Positions 1 through 5,422 of a stretch of DNA of 5,954 bases are shown here, piece after piece. Both the position numbers and the translations under genes were made by a program. Below the pieces are notes generated by a model. It was not told where the DNA came from and did no database searches. It saw only the letters and a program-made list of their open reading frames with translations. Origin of the DNA: Thermodesulfatator sp. (lineage in GTDB: Bacteria; Desulfobacterota; Dissulfuribacteria; Dissulfuribacterales; QOAL01); the NCBI GenBank assembly GCA_003978135.1, contig QOAL01000079.1, positions 1-5,954 on the forward strand, written 5' to 3'. Each line of letters begins with the position of its first letter. The first letter of the stretch is position 1.

Positions 1-68
1 AGCGGGTACTTGAAGTAAAGGGAGTACGTCTGCGCACCCGCTGCCTTGCATCTGCTGACACCCTGTAA
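1..68 (+). CDS. C-terminal fragment of an unidentified upstream gene
   Basis: One frame is open from base 3 to a TAA at 66-68. It gives 21 residues ending in RTRCLASADTL, rich in Arg, Leu and Val. The gene would start outside the window and I do not recognise the family. The other two forward frames stop earlier (TGA at 11-13 and TAA at 16-18), so if a + strand gene enters the window far enough to matter, this frame is the best candidate. Its stop lies about 10 bp before a purine-rich GGAGGGAG at 78-85 and 33 bp before the Smr gene, which would fit an operon. The fragment is too short for confidence. Confidence 0.3.
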   Translation, partial: RVLEVKGVRLRTRCLASADTL

Positions 69-100
69 TCGCTTACCGGAGGGAGCTACCGCAAGACACC

Positions 101-394
101 ATGATTAGTTACCCTGTGAGGGATTACGAAATGGACCCTGTTCAGATGACAATAGACGGAACCCTTGACCTCCATACCTTCAGACCGGATGAAATAAACA
201 TCCTTATCCCTGAATACCTGCATGAATGCCGGAAGGCCGGCATAAAGGAGGTAAGAATAATCCATGGAAAGGGAAAGGGCATTCTGAGAAGATCGGTCCA
301 TGCAATTCTCTCACGCTGCGATCTGGTAAAGGATTACCGGACAGCAGGTGCAGACGCTGGACACTGGGGCGCCACCCTTGTAACATTGAACTGA
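101..394 (+). CDS. Stand-alone Smr-domain protein (MutS2 C-terminal type)
   Basis: This small protein of 97 residues consists almost entirely of one Smr domain. The visible family motifs are LDLHTFRPDE at 22-31, the IHGKGKG loop at 54-60 and the closing GHWGATLV at 87-94, where a GGxGATxV pattern is usual. Smr domains are known as nucleic-acid-binding or endonuclease modules, found fused to MutS2 or alone; the function of short stand-alone versions is poorly defined. Two starts are possible. ATG 101 has GGAGGGAG 15 bases upstream, which is rather far. ATG 131 (residue 11, MDPVQ) has GAGGGA at 118-123 with a 7-base gap, which is better, and still includes the whole domain (87 residues). I keep the longer form but consider 131 at least as likely. 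The stop is 33 bp before the next gene with no terminator between, so the two are probably co-transcribed. The family call is secure; the cellular role is not. Confidence 0.9.
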   Translation: MISYPVRDYEMDPVQMTIDGTLDLHTFRPDEINILIPEYLHECRKAGIKEVRIIHGKGKGILRRSVHAILSRCDLVKDYRTAGADAGHWGATLVTLN

Positions 395-427
395 TTATCA
401 AAAACCCAAAAATACGGAGAAATACAC

Positions 428-1216
428 ATGAAAACAGACAAATTTGTTTCATTAGTAATTGCTGCTGCTGTCATATTCTGCGTGACCGCTTTTCAGGGCT
501 GTCAGAACAAGGCCGAAAAAAAGGAAGTATCTTCTAAAAAACAGGCCGTGGGTCCGGGAGGCCATGCCGGCAGCAAGGAAAAGGGGTACATTTTTGGCAA
601 GGTAAAAGAGACCATGGACAGCGGCGGATACACATACATGCTGCTGGAATTTGAAGGAAAGGATTTCTGGGTTGCTGTTCCGGCCATGAAGGTTGAAGTC
701 GGTCAGGAAATGATGCTGCTGCCAGGAGATACAATGAAGAACTTTCACAGCAACAGTCTTAACAGGACTTTCGAAACCATAATATTTTCTCAAGGTCCCG
801 CACCTGGCCAGGATGTCCACACAAAATCCCATGCCACGACTATGGCAAAGCCACATACAGGCACTCCCAAACTGGCCAAGCAGGATATCAAGATCAGTCC
901 TGCCAAGGGAGAAGGCGCAATCACAATTGAAATGGCCTTTGCAAAGGCAAAGGAACTGGATGGAAAACCTGTTGTGCTCAAGGCCAAGGTTGTGAAACTT
1001 TCCAAGAACATTCTCGGCAAGAACTGGTTACACGTCCAGGACGGAACCGGAAGTCAAGACAAAAAGAATTTCGACATGACAGTAACTACCACATCCGCGC
1101 CGGCAGTCGGCTCCATTGTGCTGATAAAGGGTGTACTCCACGCAGACAAAGACATCGGAGCTGGTTATTTTTATCCCGTTATTATCGAAGACGCAAATGT
1201 GACTGTGGTAAAATAG
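428..1216 (+). CDS. Exported two-domain protein: NrfJ-like domain plus OB-fold domain
   Basis: The protein has 262 residues and starts at an ATG with GGAGA at 416-420, a 7-base gap. Residues 1-25 form a signal peptide: a Lys-containing start, a hydrophobic core at 7-22, then FQGC ending at Cys25. That is a loose lipobox with Phe at -3, so it may be a periplasmic lipoprotein. A Lys/Gly-rich linker (26-52) leads to a first domain at about 54-122 with KVKETMDSGGYTY, a WVAVP strand and LNRTFETIIFS. I recall this pattern from NrfJ-related proteins linked to multihaem cytochrome loci. A His/Lys/Pro linker (123-160; H131, H135, H143) leads to a second domain at about 165-262. Its pattern VVLKAKVVKLSKNILGKNW, HVQDGTG and GAGYFYPVIIEDA resembles an OB-fold module common in Geobacter-like exported proteins. 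The biochemical role is unknown; redox or metal-related periplasmic work is inference. No cytochrome gene is visible nearby. A strong terminator follows. Confidence 0.85.
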   Translation: MKTDKFVSLVIAAAVIFCVTAFQGCQNKAEKKEVSSKKQAVGPGGHAGSKEKGYIFGKVKETMDSGGYTYMLLEFEGKDFWVAVPAMKVEVGQEMMLLPGDTMKNFHSNSLNRTFETIIFSQGPAPGQDVHTKSHATTMAKPHTGTPKLAKQDIKISPAKGEGAITIEMAFAKAKELDGKPVVLKAKVVKLSKNILGKNWLHVQDGTGSQDKKNFDMTVTTTSAPAVGSIVLIKGVLHADKDIGAGYFYPVIIEDANVTVVK

Positions 1217-1222
1217 ACAGGT

Positions 1223-1261
1223 AAAAAGGTGCAAAGGAGGCTTCCTCCCTTGCACCTTTTT
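1223..1261 (+). terminator. Strong intrinsic terminator after the exported-protein gene
   Basis: The hairpin starts 6 bp after the stop codon. AAAAAGGTGCAA (1223-1234) pairs with TTGCACCTTTTT (1250-1261), and GGAGG (1236-1240) pairs with CCTCC (1244-1248) around a 3-base loop, with one A/C mismatch at 1235/1249. The A run on the left and the T run on the right make it symmetric, so it could act in both directions. It closes the Smr/exported-protein unit and separates it from the next gene. Confidence 0.9.
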
Positions 1262-1280
1262 ATTTCTATTTTCACTACTT

Positions 1281-1304
1281 CCAGGACATTTTCAAATCTC
1301 CTGG
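1281..1304. promoter_or_regulatory. Short inverted repeat and possible -10 before the YkgJ-type gene
   Basis: CCAGGA (1281-1286) and TCCTGG (1299-1304) form a perfect 6 bp inverted repeat with a 12-base spacer. It ends 13 bases before the ATG at 1318. TATATT (1305-1310), a five-of-six match to a -10 box, abuts it, but I see no -35 box at the right distance. The repeat could be an operator or chance; 6 bp arms are weak evidence. Confidence 0.25.
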
Positions 1305-1317
1305 TATATTGCCGGGC

Positions 1318-1974
1318 ATGGCTAAAAAGAAAAAGAAGACATCCGGAACCCGGCCAAACATCAAACGGTTGACCTTTCCTGAAGAATCAACTGTTACATG
1401 GCTGCCAATGCTTCTCGATGCGTACTTCATTGCAGACAGGGGCATAGCAGAGGCCATACGAAAACGCGTGAGCAAAGGGGAAAGGCTTGCCTGCAGCAAG
1501 GGTTGCTCCACTTGTTGCGCCACCCATGTAACTATTCCGGTCTATCCCCTGGAGGTGGTTGGTATTTATTGGTATGTGATTGAAAAGATACTTGGTCCTG
1601 AAAGACCGGTGCTGAAAAAACAACTTGCCGAATTTGCCAAGGGTAAGCCCTGCCCCTTCCTCATTGAGGGTGCCTGTGGGATTCATCCCATGAGACCCCT
1701 GGCATGCAGGCATTTCAATGTATTTAACAGGCCCTGCGAACCAGGAGAAGATCCCTTTTATACCAGAAGGCACGATGTCCTGACACCAGATGAAAGGTGG
1801 AAGAACAAGGCCGTGGCGGCAATGCTGCCCTTTCATGGTATCAGGGACAGGGCAAAGAGAAGGCTTGCGGCAAAATCCGGCTTTCTTAACAGCCAGGTCC
1901 AGAACCTCCATGACATAAACTGGAACAATCTTGCCATGAGGATGGAAGGGAAAAAGCCACCGGTTAGACCCTGA
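1318..1974 (+). CDS. YkgJ-family cysteine-cluster (Fe/Zn-binding type) protein
   Basis: This protein has 218 residues from ATG 1318 (MAKKKKK). A TTG at 1309 would add three residues but has no better support. The family signature is clear: C59-x3-C63-x2-C66-C67 (ACSKGCSTCCATH), then C112-P-F-L, C120, IHPMRP and C130-RHFN, with an extra Cys at 140. This matches the PF03692 cysteine-cluster group, described as putative zinc- or iron-chelating proteins whose exact function is mostly unknown. The N terminus is strongly basic (KKKKK at 3-7). There is no signal peptide or membrane segment, so it should be cytoplasmic. No convincing Shine-Dalgarno sequence precedes the ATG. The preceding terminator shows that it needs its own promoter. 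The gene ends 30 bp before a palindromic repeat element that may terminate it. Confidence 0.88.
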   Translation: MAKKKKKTSGTRPNIKRLTFPEESTVTWLPMLLDAYFIADRGIAEAIRKRVSKGERLACSKGCSTCCATHVTIPVYPLEVVGIYWYVIEKILGPERPVLKKQLAEFAKGKPCPFLIEGACGIHPMRPLACRHFNVFNRPCEPGEDPFYTRRHDVLTPDERWKNKAVAAMLPFHGIRDRAKRRLAAKSGFLNSQVQNLHDINWNNLAMRMEGKKPPVRP

Positions 1975-2004
1975 AAAAGTCAGGAATATGTTCTCTACCT
2001 TATG

Positions 2005-2155
2005 AGCCCGTGTCCATCCATAAATGTCCCTTTTGCCCGATGACTGTGTTGCTCGTCGGCGGAAAATGCTCATGTATGCCCAGTACACTGCGCTTTTTCG
2101 CCTCCTTGCGCCTTGCCCTCGAACAAAATTGCCTATTTCTGGATGGACACAGGCT
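2005..2155. repeat. Palindromic intergenic element with terminal inverted repeats (MITE-like)
   Basis: The left end AGCCCGTGTCCATCCA (2005-2020) and the right end TGGATGGACACAGGCT (2140-2155) are inverted copies matching at 15 of 16 positions, with a perfect 11 bp core at 2010-2020 and 2140-2150. The pairing continues imperfectly inward to about 2041 and 2119. Two inner palindromes sit within it: GGCGGAAAATGC (2058-2069) against GCGCTTTTTCGCC (2090-2102), and TGTA (2073-2076) against TACA (2084-2087). The whole piece can therefore fold as one long interrupted hairpin. It fills most of the space between the convergent YkgJ-type gene and ftsY. From memory, closely similar sequences recur in Desulfobacterales intergenic regions; I cannot verify this here. 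No convincing coding gene lies inside and no clear target-site duplication flanks it. It could be a non-autonomous transposable element, a REP-like repeat or a structured terminator. Confidence 0.65.
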
Positions 2156-2166
2156 ATGGGGACAAA

Positions 2167-2182
2167 CAGGGAATGCTCCCTG
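2167..2182 (-). terminator. Candidate terminator hairpin after ftsY
   Basis: Read on the minus strand, CAGGGA-GCAT-TCCCTG forms a perfect 6 bp stem with a 4-base loop, followed by TTTGT. It begins 6 bp past the ftsY stop codon. The T-tract is short and interrupted, so this is only a moderate terminator; the palindromic element just beyond may add to it. Confidence 0.4.
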
Positions 2183-2188
2183 CGGATC

Positions 2189-3304
2189 TCACTGGAACAG
2201 GGCATCTACAAACTCTTTTGAATCAAAGGGGCGGAGATCCTCCATTCTTTCTCCTATTCCGATGTATCTTATGGGGATCTTCATCTGGTGCGCAATACTT
2301 GCCACTATACCGCCCTTGGCAGTACCGTCCAGCTTTGTCAGACATATACCGGTGACATCAGTGGCATCACAGAACATCTTTGCCTGGCTTATGGCGTTCT
2401 GGCCCGTAGTAGCATCCAGCACCAGGAAAACCTCATGGGGCGCACCCTTCATCTTCCTGCCCATTACCCTTTTTATCTTCTTCAGCTCCTCCATTAGATT
2501 CACCTGGGTATGGAGCCTACCTGCAGTATCCACGATAACCACGTCCATGCCCTGGGCCTTTGCCGCCTCTAACCCGTCAAAGGCAACCGCAGAAGGATCC
2601 GAGCCAGACTTGTGGCTGATGACAGGTACACCGGTCTTTTCTCCCCACATTTCGAGCTGTTCCACAGCCGCAGCCCTGAAGGTATCTGCCGCGACCAGCA
2701 TCACCTTTTTACCTTGCTGTTTCAGTTGAAAGGCAAGTTTTGCAATGGTTGTGGTCTTTCCCACCCCGTTTACGCCAACGACCAAGATTACATACGGGAC
2801 AGGCTCCCAGCTTATTCCACCAGCTTCTTTCTCCGCCTGGTCAAAAAGGTCCTCAATGGCCCCCTTCAGGGCCTGCTTCAGGGCTTCAGGTTCCGTAAGC
2901 TGATTCCTGCTGACCCTGAGGCGTATTTCGTCAAATATTTCCTGAACCGTGCTGACACCCATATCAGCCATGACGAGAATCTCTTCAAGCTCGTCCAGGA
3001 GTTCGGGATCTATCTGCCTCTTTCCCAGGAACAGCTCATCCATCTGCCGGACAAAACCCAGCCTGGACTTTGCCATTCGGTCCCTGAGCCTGGCAAAAAG
3101 CCTGTCTTCAGCCTGGGGCTCATCACGGCCATGCTCTACAGACTGCTGTTCTGGGGCATCTGTTTGTTCCGGAGTGTCATCTGCATTATCAGGATTCTGA
3201 TTGTCATTTTCGTCAGGGGATTTTCCTTGCTCTTCTATCTCTGACTCAGGCTCTGATTCAGGGAAATCGCCAAATCCTGCCGCCTTTTTTATCCATTCCT
3301 TCAT
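2189..3304 (-). CDS. ftsY: Signal recognition particle receptor FtsY
   Basis: FtsY is the membrane-associated SRP receptor GTPase. It pairs with Ffh to hand ribosome-nascent-chain complexes to the translocon. The protein has 371 residues from the ATG at 3304 (MKEWIKKAAG). A GTG at 3316 would add four residues but lacks a ribosome site, whereas GGTGGG at 3312-3317 suits the ATG. The order is a short amphipathic N-terminal segment, a very acidic Glu/Asp/Gln/Pro-rich A region (about 14-67), an N-domain helical bundle (about 68-160) and the G domain. GTPase motifs are complete: GVNGVGKT at 177-184, DTFRAAA at 207-213, DTAGR at 259-263, TKLD at 323-326 and GIGERMEDLRPFD at 349-361. All motifs look functional. 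No ffh or other secretion gene is adjacent. It is transcribed away from the HU-family gene, from a shared intergenic region. Confidence 0.97.
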   Translation of the reverse strand: MKEWIKKAAGFGDFPESEPESEIEEQGKSPDENDNQNPDNADDTPEQTDAPEQQSVEHGRDEPQAEDRLFARLRDRMAKSRLGFVRQMDELFLGKRQIDPELLDELEEILVMADMGVSTVQEIFDEIRLRVSRNQLTEPEALKQALKGAIEDLFDQAEKEAGGISWEPVPYVILVVGVNGVGKTTTIAKLAFQLKQQGKKVMLVAADTFRAAAVEQLEMWGEKTGVPVISHKSGSDPSAVAFDGLEAAKAQGMDVVIVDTAGRLHTQVNLMEELKKIKRVMGRKMKGAPHEVFLVLDATTGQNAISQAKMFCDATDVTGICLTKLDGTAKGGIVASIAHQMKIPIRYIGIGERMEDLRPFDSKEFVDALFQ

Positions 3305-3358
3305 GTGAAAGCCCACCGCACAAGTGTGATTTTTTTAACTAGATATTCCAAAAGTTTC

Positions 3359-3388
3359 TTGACAGATATAAACACTCTCGTATTTAAT
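3359..3388 (+). promoter_or_regulatory. Promoter for the HU-family gene
   Basis: A perfect -35 box TTGACA (3359-3364) is followed after 18 bases by TTTAAT (3383-3388), a five-of-six match to the -10 consensus. Transcription would start near 3395, giving a leader of about 40 bases that contains the ribosome site GGAGG (3424-3428). This is the best sigma-70-type promoter in the window. Confidence 0.65.
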
Positions 3389-3393
3389 AGCAA
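3365..3393 (-). promoter_or_regulatory. Weak candidate promoter for ftsY
   Basis: On the minus strand, TTGCTA (3388-3393) and TATATC (3365-3370) are separated by 17 bases and lie about 60 bases before the ftsY start. Each box matches consensus at only four of six positions. The site overlaps the opposing HU promoter almost completely. Confidence 0.3.
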
Positions 3394-3434
3394 CATCCTG
3401 GTAATAAAGAGATTTTTCAAATTGGAGGTCCCCT

Positions 3435-3722
3435 GTGAACAAATCAAGCCTTATAGACGCCCTGGCCAAGGAAATGAAAATTCACAGACAGCTTAGTGAA
3501 TTTATTGTAAATTCCATCTTTAATGACATGACAGAGGCACTCGTCAAGGGAGAAGGGATAGAGATCAGGGGATTTGGAAGTTTCAGCATCAGGGAATACA
3601 AGGCCTACACAGGAAGAAATCCAAAAACCGGGGAAAAGATCAAGGTGCAGCCTAAAAAACTGCCCTTTTTCAAGGTGGGAAAAGACCTGAAGGAAAGGGT
3701 TATGGCAAAGGCCGGCACCTAA
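3435..3722 (+). CDS. HU/IHF-family DNA-binding protein
   Basis: This small dimeric nucleoid protein family bends DNA and helps in compaction, replication and regulation. The protein has 95 residues and starts at a GTG with a strong GGAGG at 3424-3428, a 6-base gap. The N-terminal helices (1-45, MNKSSLIDALAKEM onward) are followed by the signature GFGSFSIREYKAYTGRNP at 46-63. The DNA-inserting arm is there, with the RNP tip (P63) and TGEKIKV, and then KLPFFKVGKDLKERV at 75-89. The length fits the family. Sequence alone does not settle HU versus an IHF-beta-like subunit; the arm and PFFKVGKDLKERV are of a type often annotated either way in Desulfobacterota. The stop TAA (3720-3722) overlaps the convergent DUF523 stop and no terminator is seen after it. 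Confidence 0.95.
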   Translation: MNKSSLIDALAKEMKIHRQLSEFIVNSIFNDMTEALVKGEGIEIRGFGSFSIREYKAYTGRNPKTGEKIKVQPKKLPFFKVGKDLKERVMAKAGT

Positions 3723-4123
3723 AATTCCATCACGTCCACCCCCTCCAGGATAAGGGCAGCAGCGGTTACCCCGGAAGGACGGCTAAGCCCACAAGAAGGA
3801 CTCTTTGATTTCAAGACTGCACGCCTTATTCCCAGAAGCCGCACCAGTTTAAGACACTCTTCCGCACCTGAAAGAAAAAAATCCGTCACGTCCTGCCTGT
3901 CAATTTTCCTGACAACCTTGGCCCTTGCCGCAAGCACGTCAAATCCATCCCCGCCCAGGATAAATACGGGAGGCCTGGGAGTCGGCAAACCACCAAGCTG
4001 TTCAGGACAGACTGGTACAACGGATTTCCCCTGGCCCAGAACATCCCACAGGGCGGGAACGGGCCTGCTGGAGCCATCATAGCGGCAGCGGACACCAAGC
4101 AGGCAGCTACTCACCAGTATCAA
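3719..4123 (-). CDS. DUF523-family protein (YbbK-like), function unknown
   Basis: From a TTG at 4123 the protein has 134 residues, beginning MILVSSCLLGVRCRYDG as is usual for DUF523. An AGGAG (4133-4137, minus strand) sits 9 bases upstream. An in-frame ATG at 4159 would add 12 residues (MKIWWNLQETSS) that look unlike the family, so I prefer TTG. Conserved features are C7 and C13, PVCPEQLGGLPTPRPP at 37-52, a DVT segment at 78-80, AVLKSKSPSCG at 102-112 and GVTAA at 118-122. Its role is unknown; the conserved cysteines suggest metal or redox chemistry, but that is inference. It overlaps the end of purM by 17 bp, so it is probably translationally coupled to it. The stretch between SPSCG and GVTAA is only five residues, shorter than I recall for the family, where an IYDG-type segment is present. 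Confidence 0.85.
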   Translation of the reverse strand: MILVSSCLLGVRCRYDGSSRPVPALWDVLGQGKSVVPVCPEQLGGLPTPRPPVFILGGDGFDVLAARAKVVRKIDRQDVTDFFLSGAEECLKLVRLLGIRRAVLKSKSPSCGLSRPSGVTAAALILEGVDVMEF

Positions 4124-5180
4124 AGAGCTCGTCTCCTGTAAATTCCACCATATCTTCACCCTGGCGGTGCTTCTCTATCCTACCGATGACAAACGCCTCC
4201 TCTCCCAGGGCTTTCAGCTGCAAGAGCATATCCTGGCTCTGGGCGGAAGGCACAATAAGTATAAGACCTATGCCGCAGTTGAAGGTGCGAAGCATTTCAT
4301 CCTCGGGGACCTTTCCGGCTTTTTTTATCACCTTGAACACAGGGGGGATATACCAACTGCCTTTCTCGATCACTGCCTTGCAGGAACGAGGAAGGACCCT
4401 GGGTATATTATCCTGAAAGCCACCTCCAGTAACATGAACGATGCCATCTACCTTGAAGGTCCTTATTAGGTTCTGAACGGTCTTGGCATAAATTCTGGTG
4501 GGTATAAGCAGCTCTTCACCAATGGTGCGCCCTGCCAGATCCTCGAGCCGGTCATCAGGAGATAGCCCCATTTCCTCAAAGAATATCTTACGCACCAAGG
4601 AGTAGCCGTTACTGTGAAGCCCGCTGGAGTTAATGCCTATAATTTCATGGCCAACTCCAATTTCAGACCCGTCTATGATCCTGTCCCTGTCAACCACTCC
4701 CACGGAAAAACCGGCCAGGTCATATTCATCAGGCTGATACATGCCGGGCATTTCTGCGGTTTCTCCTCCGATCAGGGCGCAACCTGCCTGCCGGCATCCT
4801 TCGGCAATCCCCTTTATCACCGCAGTGGCAACGTCTTCAGAAAGCCTGCCAGTGGCGAAATAATCAAGAAAAAAAAGAGGCTGGGCGCCGGTCACGACTA
4901 TGTCGTTCACGCACATGGCCACCAAATCTATGCCCACTGTATCATGCTTGCCTGTTAAAAATGCTATTTTGAGCTTGGTGCCAACCCCGTCTGTGGAAGA
5001 AACCAGGACAGGGGCATGATAATTATCATGATCAAGGGCAAAAAGCCCTGCAAATCCGCCTATTTCAGTAATGACCCCCTTGGTATAAGTGGAAGAGACT
5101 ACGGATTTTATACGCTCCACCAGCCTGTTGGCCTTTTCTATGTCAACGCCTGCCTTGGCGTAAAGAGATTTCTCCTTCAC
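4107..5180 (-). CDS. purM: Phosphoribosylformylglycinamidine cyclo-ligase (AIR synthetase)
   Basis: PurM catalyses the ATP-dependent ring closure of formylglycinamidine ribonucleotide to aminoimidazole ribonucleotide, the fifth step of purine synthesis, in the cytoplasm. The protein has 357 residues, close to the family norm. It starts at a GTG (MKEKSLYAKAGVDIEKAN), with GGGAG 8 bases upstream. Visible motifs are STDGVGTKLKIA at 62-73, the DLVAMCVNDIVVTGAQP region at 85-101, LIGGETAEMPGMY at 136-148, DLAGFSVGVV at 154-163, GLHSNGYSLVRK at 187-198, HVTGGGFQDNIPRVLP at 249-264 and LRTFNCGIG at 297-305. Nothing essential looks missing. No other purine gene is adjacent; the downstream partner is the overlapping DUF523 gene. 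A 242 bp spacer lies upstream. Confidence 0.97.
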   Translation of the reverse strand: MKEKSLYAKAGVDIEKANRLVERIKSVVSSTYTKGVITEIGGFAGLFALDHDNYHAPVLVSSTDGVGTKLKIAFLTGKHDTVGIDLVAMCVNDIVVTGAQPLFFLDYFATGRLSEDVATAVIKGIAEGCRQAGCALIGGETAEMPGMYQPDEYDLAGFSVGVVDRDRIIDGSEIGVGHEIIGINSSGLHSNGYSLVRKIFFEEMGLSPDDRLEDLAGRTIGEELLIPTRIYAKTVQNLIRTFKVDGIVHVTGGGFQDNIPRVLPRSCKAVIEKGSWYIPPVFKVIKKAGKVPEDEMLRTFNCGIGLILIVPSAQSQDMLLQLKALGEEAFVIGRIEKHRQGEDMVEFTGDELFDTGE

Positions 5181-5252
5181 CTCACCTGCTCCCTTGAAAA
5201 AAACGATTACTTAGATGAGAAAAACTATTAAAATACCTGGCCACTGCCTGCA

Positions 5253-5280
5253 AACCACAAATTTTATTTGTTAACCACAA
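5253..5280. repeat. Direct repeats with a nested palindrome upstream of purM
   Basis: AACCACAA occurs at 5253-5260 and again at 5273-5280, exactly 20 bp apart, or about two helical turns. Between and partly within them, ACAAAT (5257-5262) and ATTTGT (5266-5271) form a perfect inverted repeat around TTT. The arrangement lies 73-100 bp before the purM start in a divergent spacer, where an operator would be expected. The regulator is unknown, and AT-rich DNA makes chance possible. Confidence 0.35.
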
Positions 5281-5369
5281 CAGACTTGATTCAGACACCA
5301 GGAGATTCTATTTATTTTTACTGATGACAAAAAAGATTTTAACATATCCGGCCTTTCTTGTCTTGACCA

Positions 5370-5411
5370 AACAGGAAGTGACATACATGGAACCTGCCAC
5401 TTCTCCCTGTT
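5370..5411 (+). promoter_or_regulatory. Hairpin in the leader of the cysteine-rich gene
   Basis: AACAGG and AAGTG (5370-5380) pair with CACTT (5398-5402) and CCTGTT (5406-5411), giving an 11 bp stem with a 3-base bulge (CTC) and a 17-base loop. It ends 11 bases before the ATG at 5423. There is no T-run after it, so it is not an ordinary terminator. It could influence translation of a start that otherwise has a weak ribosome site. Confidence 0.35.
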
Positions 5412-5422
5412 GAGTTGTTGAT

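Noticed and set aside
1995..2165. Target-site duplication flanking the palindromic element
   Set aside because: The bases outside the repeats (ending TTATG on the left, starting ATGGG on the right) give no convincing direct repeat, so insertion cannot be demonstrated from this window.
1387..2205. A 272-codon minus-strand frame across the YkgJ-type gene and the repeat element
   Set aside because: It is antisense to a gene with clear cysteine-cluster motifs, and its composition is Cys/His/Pro-rich, as expected from reverse reading.
2010..2729. A 239-codon forward open frame covering the repeat element and part of ftsY
   Set aside because: It lies mostly antisense to ftsY, whose GTPase motifs are complete. 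The product resembles no family and begins inside the palindromic element, so it is a shadow frame.
2612..3244. A 210-codon forward frame antisense to ftsY
   Set aside because: It is a mirror of a well-conserved gene, with no recognisable domain and no ribosome site.
5286..5314. Promoter-like TTGATT-17-TATTTA in the purM spacer, reading toward the cysteine-rich gene
   Set aside because: The -10 box matches at only about three of six positions in AT-rich DNA and the spacing to the gene is long, so it is too weak to annotate.
5363..5389. TTGACC (5363-5368) as a -35 box before the cysteine-rich gene
   Set aside because: No acceptable -10 hexamer lies 16-18 bases downstream, and the sequence there is part of the leader hairpin.
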